From Hyphomicrobiales bacterium (GTDB taxonomy: Bacteria > Pseudomonadota > Alphaproteobacteria > Rhizobiales > Beijerinckiaceae): DNA of 5,671 nt. This document shows positions 1-4,842 of this stretch, one piece after another; the stretch's first letter is position 1; each line of letters starts with the position of its first letter. The notes under the pieces were generated by a model. It was not told where the DNA came from and ran no database searches. It saw only the letters and a list, made by a program, of their open reading frames with translations. Made by a program: the position numbers and the translations under genes. The stretch covers positions 1-5,671 of the forward strand of contig JAGWKJ010000167.1 of NCBI GenBank assembly GCA_028865375.1, read 5' to 3'.

Positions 1-1
1 C

Positions 2-549
2 CGTTTGTTCCAGGGCATGACGGTGCTCGAGAACCTGATCGTGGCGCAGCACAACGCGCTGATGCGCGCGTCGGGCTTCACGGTGGCCGGCCTGTTCGCC
101 GCGCCGTCTTGGCGGGCGGGCGAAAAGGCCGCCGTCGACCTCGCGGTCGCCTGGCTCGAGCGCATCGGTCTTATCGAGCGCGCCGACGATCCGGCGGGCG
201 ACCTGCCTTACGGCGATCAGCGCCGTCTCGAGATCGCGCGCGCGATGTGTACGGGACCGAAGCTTCTGTGCCTCGACGAACCGGCAGCCGGCCTCAACCC
301 GCGAGAGTCCGGCGACCTCAACGCGCTGTTGCGATCGATCCGCGACAAGGACGGCACGTCGGTGCTGCTGATCGAGCACGACATGTCGGTCGTGATGCAG
401 ATTTCCGACCACGTCGTCGTGCTCGACTACGGCCAAAAGATCGCCGACGGAGACCCGAAGTCGGTGGCGAGCGACCCCAAGGTCATCGCCGCCTATCTCG
501 GCGTCGAGGAGGAGGACGAGGTGGCCAAGGCCGAAGCGGAGATGACGTC

Positions 550-553
<4 letters not shown>
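2..553 (+). CDS. livG: Branched-chain amino acid ABC transporter ATP-binding protein LivG (C-terminal part, 5' cut by window edge)
   Basis: This is one of the two cytoplasmic ATPases that power uptake of leucine, isoleucine, valine or related amino acids through the LivHM permease. The reading frame is open from base 2 and begins RLFQGMTVLENL, the Q-loop region typical of LivG. The N-terminal third with Walker A therefore lies outside the window, and the TTG at 5 is an internal codon, not a start. Visible motifs are the ABC signature in its LivG form (PYGDQRRLEIARAM, about 204-245), Walker B CLDEP (about 269-283) with the D-loop AAGLNP after it, and the H-loop histidine in LLIEHDM (codon 377-379). 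The protein ends in a short acidic tail (VEEEDE). The stop overlaps the livF start (GTGA, 550-553), so translation is probably coupled. Family assignment is firm; substrate specificity within the branched-chain/amide class cannot be read from sequence. Confidence 0.93.
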
Positions 554-1319
<766 letters not shown>

Positions 1320-1320
<1 letters not shown>

Positions 1321-1652
1321 TGGCGGGCTTCCTCTATCCCGACGCGCCTTGGGCGGCGTTCGGCTTCGTCCTGTTCACGCTGATCCTGGGCGGCGGCGGC
1401 GCCTATGCCAGCGGCCGCGCCGTGGCGCTGACGTGGCGGCCGGCTTGGCAGGTCGTGGTGTCGGCGCTGCTGCTCGCGTTGGCGGCGCGCTTCCTGCATT
1501 TCGCCCTGCTCGACGAATACCTGACCTCGCTCCACTATTACGCGGTGGCCGCCGTCATCCTGACGGCGCTTGCGTTCGCCGGCTTCCGCGTCACGCGGGC
1601 CGCGCAGATGAAGGCGAAATATCCGTGGCTGTTCGGCGCCGCGAAGGCGTGA
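1320..1652 (+). CDS. DUF6867-like small membrane protein encoded in the liv operon
   Basis: A 110-residue inner-membrane protein of unknown function. Three hydrophobic helices are visible, at about residues 11-30, 42-62 and 71-91. They are joined by short polar links (GRAVALTWRP; LLDEYLTSLHYY), and a basic cytoplasmic-type tail follows (RVTRAAQMKAKYPWLF). The pattern GRA-ALTWRP, then RF-HFAL, then SLHYY, then F-RTR-QM is what I recall for DUF6867, a family found beside liv transporter genes in alphaproteobacteria; this was not searched. The ATG overlaps the livF TGA by one base (TGATG) and sits behind a strong Shine-Dalgarno, so the protein should be co-made with the ATPases. A role as accessory subunit or assembly factor of the transporter is inferred only from this position. 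It lacks motifs of LivH or LivM permeases and is far too short to be one. Confidence 0.85.
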
Positions 1653-1703
1653 CGGAGCGCCGCCGCGGCCGCGTTAACCGCGACGGCGGCGGATGGTTCA
1701 CGT

Positions 1704-1740
1704 CGCAACTTTCCGTTCGACAAACGGCGGGCGGGTTGCG
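1704..1740. repeat. Nested inverted repeat between the DUF6867-like gene and livJ
   Basis: An outer arm pair CGCAAC (1704-1709) / GTTGCG (1735-1740) encloses an inner pair CCGTT (1713-1717) / AACGG (1723-1727). It overlaps the possible -35 element at 1717-1722, so it could be an operator dyad. It could also be a weak end-of-transcript hairpin for the upstream genes, but no T-run follows. The symmetry is seen directly; the function is not known. Confidence 0.4.
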
Positions 1741-1745
1741 ATGAT
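1717..1745 (+). promoter_or_regulatory. Possible sigma70-type promoter for livJ
   Basis: TCGACA (1717-1722, five of six bases matching TTGACA) is followed after exactly 17 bases by GATGAT (1740-1745, four of six matching TATAAT). This would start transcription near 1752 and give a structured leader of about 75 bases before the livJ ATG. The match is modest, and high G+C genomes often show weak consensus promoters, so this is a candidate only. Confidence 0.3.
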
Positions 1746-1756
1746 CGGGCAGGGGC

Positions 1757-1801
1757 GGCGCCCTTCGGCGCCGGCCGTTTGCGCGTCCCGGCGAGGCCGG
1801 G
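1757..1801 (+). other. Two leader hairpins upstream of livJ
   Basis: GGCGCC (1757-1762), loop CTTC, GGCGCC (1767-1772) forms a 6-bp hairpin. CCCGGC (1787-1792), loop GAG, GCCGGG (1796-1801) forms a second. They lie between the DUF6867-like gene and livJ, just before the livJ ribosome binding site. Neither is followed by a T-run, so they do not look like terminators. Hairpins at such a position could protect the downstream message or mark a processing point that lets the binding protein be made in excess. That role is inference. Confidence 0.4.
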
Positions 1802-1810
1802 GCGCCGTTT

Positions 1811-1819
1811 GGAGGGGAG
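1811..1819 (+). promoter_or_regulatory. Shine-Dalgarno of livJ
   Basis: GGAGGGGAG lies seven bases before the ATG at 1827. It selects this start over the in-frame upstream codon at 1779. The translation between the two starts is Arg/Pro-rich and would put a non-signal segment in front of the signal peptide. Confidence 0.8.
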
Positions 1820-1826
1820 TGCACAT

Positions 1827-2945
1827 ATGTCGAAGACATGGATGGGCGGCCTGATTCTCGCCGCCGGCTTGGCTTACGCCGGCGCGGCGCAGGCCGACGT
1901 CAAAATGGCGGTCGCGGGCCCGATCACGGGCGCGAACGCCTCGTTCGGCAAGCAGGAGCAGATGGGCGTCGAGCAGGCCGTCAAGGATCTCAACGCCAAG
2001 GGCGGCATCCTCGGCCAGAAGGTCACGGTCGAGGTCGGCGACGACGCGGCCGATCCCAAGCAAGGCGTCTCGGTCGCCAACAAGTTCGTCGGCGACGGCA
2101 TCCAGTTCGTGATCGGCCACTTCAACTCGGGCGTGTCGATCCCGGCCTCGGACGTCTACAAGGACAACAACATCCTGATGATCACGCCGTCGTCGACCAA
2201 CCCGACGCTGACGGAACGCGGCTACACCGAGGTGTTCCGCACCTGCGGCCGCGACGACCAGCAAGGCGCGCTCTGGGCGGCTTGGGCGCTGGGACCGGGC
2301 AAGGGCAAGAAGATCGCGGTGGTCGACGACAAGACCACCTACGGCAAGGGCCTCGCGCAGGCCGCGCTCGACGTGATGCACAAGGGCGGCGCCAAGGAAG
2401 TGCTGTATGACGAGGTGAACACGGGCGAGAAAGACTATTCGGCCGTCGTCGCCAAGATCAAGGCATCGGGCGCCGAATACCTGATGTGGGGCGGCCTGTT
2501 CACGGAAGGCGGCCTGATCCTGCGCCAGCTGCGCGACCAAGGCTCCAACGTGGTGATGATCTCGGGCGACGGCATCACCGGCGCCGAGTTCGGCAACATC
2601 GCCGGCCCGGGCGTGGTGGGCACGAAGATGTCGTTCGGCCCCGAGCCGCGCGACAACCCGGCCGCCGCGCCGGTCGTCGCCGAGTTCAAGGCCGCCGGCT
2701 ACGATCCGGAAGGCTACACGCTCTATTCCTACGCCGGCGTGCAGATCATCGCGCAGGCGGCGGCGGCGGCGAAGTCGACCGATCCGGCCAAGGTGGCCGC
2801 GGTCATGCACTCGGGCATGGCGTTCCACACCGTGCTCGGCGACATCGCCTACGACAAGAAGGGCGACCGCACGACCGCCGACTACGTGTGGTACACGTGG
2901 GTCAAGGGCGCCGACGGCAAGGTCGCCTACAAGCAGGACAAGTGA
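1827..2945 (+). CDS. livJ: Periplasmic branched-chain amino acid binding protein (LivJ/LivK type)
   Basis: This is the substrate-binding protein that captures amino acids in the periplasm and delivers them to the LivHMGF transporter; it has 372 residues. A Sec signal peptide spans residues 1-23 (lysine at 3, hydrophobic GGLILAAGLAYAGAA core, cleavage after AQA, mature protein from DVKM). The rest is a Peripla_BP_6 fold. Family-conserved ligand-pocket segments are visible: PITGANASFG (32-41), HFNSG (98-102), PSSTNP (121-126) and RTCGRDDQQG (138-147). Mature LivJ-type length is normal. C140 is the only cysteine in the mature chain, so the disulphide known in E. coli LivJ cannot form. It is the last gene of the operon, set off from the others by 174 bases with its own ribosome binding site, and two hairpins follow it. 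A run of five GCG codons (2757-2771) gives five alanines. Symbol livJ versus livK is arbitrary here; the ligand could be another neutral amino acid or an amide. Confidence 0.93.
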   Translation: MSKTWMGGLILAAGLAYAGAAQADVKMAVAGPITGANASFGKQEQMGVEQAVKDLNAKGGILGQKVTVEVGDDAADPKQGVSVANKFVGDGIQFVIGHFNSGVSIPASDVYKDNNILMITPSSTNPTLTERGYTEVFRTCGRDDQQGALWAAWALGPGKGKKIAVVDDKTTYGKGLAQAALDVMHKGGAKEVLYDEVNTGEKDYSAVVAKIKASGAEYLMWGGLFTEGGLILRQLRDQGSNVVMISGDGITGAEFGNIAGPGVVGTKMSFGPEPRDNPAAAPVVAEFKAAGYDPEGYTLYSYAGVQIIAQAAAAAKSTDPAKVAAVMHSGMAFHTVLGDIAYDKKGDRTTADYVWYTWVKGADGKVAYKQDK

Positions 2946-2952
2946 GCGGCGC

Positions 2953-2974
2953 GCCGACCCCTCCGGGGGTCGGC
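2953..2974 (+). terminator. First hairpin after livJ
   Basis: GCCGACCCC (2953-2961), loop TCCG, GGGGTCGGC (2966-2974) is a perfect 9-bp stem with a tetraloop, starting eight bases after the livJ stop. No T-run follows. On its own it would be a 3'-end stabiliser or pause hairpin, with the true terminator being the next hairpin. Confidence 0.5.
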
Positions 2975-2991
2975 GAACCCCGTCAAACGCG

Positions 2992-3018
2992 ACGGGCCGC
3001 CCCAAGGGCGGCCCGTTT
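2992..3018 (+). terminator. Rho-independent terminator of the liv operon
   Basis: ACGGGCCGCCC (2992-3002), loop CAA, GGGCGGCCCGT (3006-3016) is a perfect 11-bp stem running into TTT (3016-3018). The T-run is short, but the stem is very stable. It lies between livJ and the convergent PilZ gene (stop at 3043-3045) and could also stop minus-strand transcription. Confidence 0.75.
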
Positions 3019-3042
3019 CGATTCCGGCCTTCGGCATCCGCT

Positions 3043-3663
3043 TCAGAGCCTCACGCCCTCGTTGAAATCGGCGTCCGGGATCGGCTTGGCGAATTCCACG
3101 GCGAAGCCGCCCGGCAGCGCGCGCACGATCTGGGCGGTCGTCGAGCCGATCAATATCGAGGCGCCGATCTGGGGCGCGGCTTCGGTTTCCAGCGCCGCGC
3201 CGGAGATCGACACGTCGACCAGCTTGCCGAGATATTCGCGGCCGTCGGCGAGCTTGACCGCGACCCGCGGATGGAGCGGCGCGATGCGTTCGTGGCGGCG
3301 ATCCTCGGGCATGCCGAGCGCGTGGCGGTTGGCCAGCCACGTCAGCTGGTCGGCGACCTTTTCGCGCTTGACCACGGGAAGCGAGAACTCGACGGCGAAA
3401 CCGTCGTCGAAGGCGACGGCGACCGTGCCTTCGATTCGGCCGAGCTGCTCGAAGTAGCAGACGACGCGTTCGCCGGGCTTGCCCTTGACCGCCGCGACCA
3501 GCCGCGCCGCGCCCGGCGACACTTCGACGGTCGAACAAGCATATTCCCGGCGGTCGGACAGCATGTAACGGCCCAGCAGCGTCAACGTCATGCGCTGATG
3601 ACGCCGCCGTTCGTCGGGCCGCTGTCGCTCTTGGATCGTGGCGGTCGCGTTCAAATCGTTCAC
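3043..3663 (-). CDS. Tandem PilZ-domain protein
   Basis: A soluble 206-residue protein with two PilZ-like units, the fold that binds cyclic di-GMP and passes the signal to motility, surface or polysaccharide machinery. The second unit (about 120-200) carries the textbook signature: RRHER (122-126, RxxxR) and DVSISG (150-155, DxSxxG). The first unit (about 18-98) has RRHQR (20-24) but EVSPGA (47-52) in place of DxSxxG, so the acidic residue is Glu and the final Gly is Ala. Each unit ends in a GFAVEF strand (88-93; 186-191), evidence of internal duplication. The GTG at 3663 was chosen because a later start at Met25 (3591) would remove the first RxxxR. No good Shine-Dalgarno precedes it, and the TTG at codon 4 is possible. 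A CtrA-type box lies 41-57 bases upstream. There is no transmembrane segment. Its output partner is unknown. Confidence 0.88.
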   Translation of the reverse strand: MNDLNATATIQERQRPDERRRHQRMTLTLLGRYMLSDRREYACSTVEVSPGAARLVAAVKGKPGERVVCYFEQLGRIEGTVAVAFDDGFAVEFSLPVVKREKVADQLTWLANRHALGMPEDRRHERIAPLHPRVAVKLADGREYLGKLVDVSISGAALETEAAPQIGASILIGSTTAQIVRALPGGFAVEFAKPIPDADFNEGVRL

Positions 3664-3704
3664 CGGGCGTGGGTTCGAAGCCCCCGCACGCTACCCGCCG
3701 GCGC

Positions 3705-3720
3705 TTAAGCGGGGCTTAAC
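3705..3720. promoter_or_regulatory. CtrA-type box TTAA-N7-TTAAC upstream of the PilZ gene
   Basis: TTAAGCGGGGCTTAAC matches the full CtrA consensus (TTAA, seven bases, TTAA, then C) read on the plus strand. Its near edge is 41 bases from the GTG of the PilZ gene, a plausible distance for promoter control. The second TTAA also contains the TAA stop of the PAS_5 gene (3716-3718, read on the minus strand). TTAA is rare in this G+C-rich sequence, so an exact double match at the right spacing is unlikely by chance. The same bases form an inverted repeat (TTAAGC-GGG-GCTTAA), so another dimeric regulator is the main alternative. Confidence 0.55.
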
Positions 3721-4297
3721 GGGACCGCAAAACTCCCGCCATGCCCCCTTCGATGACGCGCATGGCGGGCCGGGCCGGGGAGGCGCGCGGCCGTTCGGCG
3801 CCGTCTTCGCGGAACAGGCTGCGGACGGGGCCGAGTTCGAGCGGGTCGGTGGGGATCAATCCGAGCCAGGTCGGCGCCTCGTCGGTCGCGAGCGATCCCA
3901 ACAGGCGGGCATGGGTCCGTCCTCGGTGGCGCAGGGGCAGGAGGAGGAGTTCGTAGCGCGCGGGGGCGAGGCCGCGCGGCGCGGCGATGACGCCCGCAAC
4001 GGCGGGAGTCTGGCCGTCGCAGACGCCGTCGACGAGCGCGACGACCGCGGCGCGGTCCGTCTTGCGCCAGAGGTCGGCGAAGGGTTCGCCGCGCGGCTCG
4101 CGCAGGATCAGCGACGCGATTCGCGAACCCGCGAGACGGACGCGATGCGCGCCGTCGTCGGCATATTCGAGCACGAACGTGTCCGACAGCGCGTCGCCGA
4201 CGGCCACGGGATCGACCTCCGCGCGTTCGGGCGCGGCGCGCTCGCCCCTCAGGGCGTTCCAATGCGCGAACAATTCCCGCGTCGTCCGTTGTTTCAT
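3716..4297 (-). CDS. PAS_5-family PAS-domain protein
   Basis: A 193-residue cytoplasmic protein of the alphaproteobacterial PAS_5 type (Pfam PF07310 by recall). The visible family pattern is HWNALRGERAAPERAEVDP (12-30), then LSDTFVLEYADDG (37-49), RVRLAGSRI (52-60), GEPFADLW (70-77) and a PARYELLLLPLRHRG strand pair. A basic low-complexity tail ends in RVIEGGMAGVLRSR. Such proteins are probably small-molecule or redox sensors, but no ligand-binding residue such as a haem-binding His can be assigned here, and there is no output domain. The start is Met at 4297; the frame stays open to 4660, but the added 121 residues are Arg-rich, unlike the family, and run through a hairpin-rich intergenic region. 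The Shine-Dalgarno is weak (GGA about 12 bases upstream). It precedes the PilZ gene on the same strand, 52 bases apart, so partial co-transcription is possible. Confidence 0.8.
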   Translation of the reverse strand: MKQRTTRELFAHWNALRGERAAPERAEVDPVAVGDALSDTFVLEYADDGAHRVRLAGSRIASLILREPRGEPFADLWRKTDRAAVVALVDGVCDGQTPAVAGVIAAPRGLAPARYELLLLPLRHRGRTHARLLGSLATDEAPTWLGLIPTDPLELGPVRSLFREDGAERPRASPARPAMRVIEGGMAGVLRSR

Positions 4298-4385
4298 TTC
4301 GCGCCGTCCGTGCCGTTTCGGCGCCGCGCGCGATCGCGCGAAGCCGTCTCGACGCGTCGTCGCAAACCCCGTGCCGACGCCGAAA

Positions 4386-4395
4386 TTAACGTTAA
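4386..4395. promoter_or_regulatory. Palindrome TTAACGTTAA upstream of the PAS_5 gene
   Basis: A perfect 10-base palindrome made of two TTAAC half-sites facing each other, 89 bases upstream of the PAS_5 start. The half-sites resemble CtrA half-sites, but the spacing is two rather than seven, so it is not a standard CtrA box. It is a candidate operator for the PAS_5 gene. Confidence 0.35.
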
Positions 4396-4433
4396 GGGAA
4401 GGTTCGCATTGCCCGCGCCGCCCGTCCGTGAGA

Positions 4434-4570
4434 CCGTCAAGTCGCTCCAGAGACGGCGCCGGTGGAACTCTCCAGCCGCCGAAGCGCCGGAAAATCCGAT
4501 GCCCCGCACGCTCCTGCGGGGCGAAAGAGGCGGAACCCGTCGCTCCGCGGGTTCCGCCTCTCGCGTTTCG
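4434..4570 (+). ncRNA. Candidate structured RNA: four consecutive stem-loops with CUCC loops
   Basis: Hairpin A: CCGTC (4434-4438) / GACGG (4452-4456). Hairpin B: GGCGCCGGTGG (4455-4465) with the CCGCCG-AA-GCGCC side (4476-4488), containing one G-U pair and a two-base bulge; it shares two bases with A. Hairpin C: GCCCCGCA (4501-4508) / TGCGGGGC (4515-4522). Hairpin D: a perfect 14-bp stem, 4526-4539 / 4548-4561. The loops are AAGTCGCTCCAGA, AACTCTCCAG, CGCTCC and TCGCTCCG; every one exposes CUCC, which is complementary to the GGAG core of ribosome binding sites. Repeated CUCC-rich loops are known in alphaproteobacterial trans-acting small RNAs. Hairpin D could be the terminator, followed by TCGCGTTTCG. 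No convincing promoter is visible on either strand, and the T-run fits the minus strand better, so the strand and the RNA itself are uncertain. Confidence 0.3.
4501..4561 (-). terminator. Possible double-hairpin terminator read on the minus strand
   Basis: On the minus strand the 14-bp stem (4561-4548 / 4539-4526) runs into CTCTTTCG. It is followed by the 8-bp GCCCCGCA/TGCGGGGC stem, then GATTTTCC. This could stop read-through from the monooxygenase gene to the right before it reaches the PAS_5 gene. The same hairpins are listed as part of a candidate plus-strand RNA; the two readings compete. Confidence 0.35.
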
Positions 4571-4605
4571 GACCCGTTCCGACCGCTCGGCGCCGACCCG
4601 CGAAA

Positions 4606-4613
4606 CGTTAACG
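4606..4613. promoter_or_regulatory. Palindrome CGTTAACG upstream of the tRNA promoter
   Basis: A perfect 8-base palindrome about 40 bases upstream of the tRNA -35 element. It contains the TTAAC half-site on both strands. It is reported because TTAA is otherwise absent from the coding parts of this window; no regulator can be assigned. Confidence 0.2.
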
Positions 4614-4653
4614 CGCCCGGTCCGAAGCCGCCCCGGAATCGCAAGATCGCCGC

Positions 4654-4682
4654 TGGACAAGCCTCCGGGCGCTTCCTATAAG
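4654..4682 (+). promoter_or_regulatory. Sigma70-type promoter of tRNA-Phe
   Basis: TGGACA (4654-4659, five of six bases of TTGACA) and TATAAG (4677-4682, five of six of TATAAT) are spaced by exactly 17 bases. Transcription should start near 4689, giving a leader of about 32 bases before the tRNA. A G+C-only run (CCCGCG) just after the -10 element resembles the discriminators of stable-RNA promoters under stringent control; that regulation is inference from family knowledge. Confidence 0.75.
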
Positions 4683-4706
4683 CCCGCGTCCCGCGACGGC
4701 CTTGCC

Positions 4707-4723
4707 GGCCCCGCGCCGGGGCC
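4707..4723 (+). other. Leader hairpin reaching into the tRNA 5' end
   Basis: GGCCCCG (4707-4713), loop CGC, CGGGGCC (4717-4723) is a perfect 7-bp stem. Its 3' arm uses the first three bases of the mature tRNA (4721-4723), so it competes with the acceptor stem until RNase P cuts at 4720/4721. Confidence 0.4.
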
Positions 4724-4796
4724 CAGGTAGCTCAGTTGGTAGAGCATGCGATTGAAAATCGCAGTGTCGGTGGTTCGATTCCGCCCCTGGGCACCA
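4721..4796 (+). tRNA. tRNA-Phe (anticodon GAA)
   Basis: A complete cloverleaf can be drawn. The acceptor stem is GCCCAGG (4721-4727) with CCTGGGC (4786-4792), all paired. The D arm is GCTC/GAGC (4730-4745). The anticodon stem is TGCGA/TCGCA (4747-4763), with loop TTGAAAA placing anticodon GAA at 4754-4756. The variable loop is GTGTC. The T arm is GGTGG/CCGCC (4769-4785, one G-U pair) with loop TTCGATT. Discriminator A (4793) is followed by an encoded CCA (4794-4796). The GAA anticodon reads the UUU and UUC codons, which gives phenylalanine. It has its own promoter, and no clear terminator follows before the convergent monooxygenase gene, whose stop lies 46 bases on. Confidence 0.97.
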
Positions 4797-4842
4797 TCTT
4801 CCCGAAGCGCGTTCGTCCCGAGGTCGCGGCGATGGTTCGTCG

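Larger units (their letters stand above)
4298..4720. other. Gene-free intergenic region between the PAS_5 gene and tRNA-Phe
   Basis: About 420 bases with no credible protein gene. It contains, in order: the PAS_5 upstream region with a TTAACGTTAA palindrome (4386-4395), a chain of four stem-loops (4434-4561), a CGTTAACG palindrome (4606-4613), the tRNA promoter (4654-4682), and a short GC-rich leader. The two flanking genes point away from each other. Open frames crossing it translate to Arg/Pro/Ala-rich sequence typical of non-coding DNA at high G+C. Confidence 0.8.

Noticed and set aside
1779..1826. Upstream start for the binding protein at 1779
   Set aside because: It would add 16 Arg/Pro-rich residues before the signal peptide. 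The strong Shine-Dalgarno at 1811-1819 points to the ATG at 1827.
2757..2771. Five tandem GCG triplets
   Set aside because: An in-frame alanine run inside the binding protein. This length is common at such G+C content and needs no special explanation.
3667..3691. T-arm-like GGGTTCGAAGCCC, considered as a tRNA fragment or attachment site
   Set aside because: Only a short T-loop-like hairpin is present; no acceptor, D or anticodon arm and no integrase or mobile gene nearby. Best explained as a leader hairpin of the PilZ gene or chance.
4298..4660. N-terminal extension of the PAS_5 gene to a start at 4660
   Set aside because: The extra 121 residues run through palindromes and hairpins, lack family similarity, and precede a domain that is complete from 4297.
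3638..4681. A 347-residue plus-strand open frame over the PAS_5 gene and intergenic region
   Set aside because: Low-complexity Arg/Pro/Gly-rich translation with no ribosome binding site. The minus strand carries the family-like PAS_5 protein.
4803..4815. CGAA-GCGCG-TTCG as a terminator after tRNA-Phe
   Set aside because: The stem is only four base pairs and no T-run follows, so it is not supportable as a terminator.
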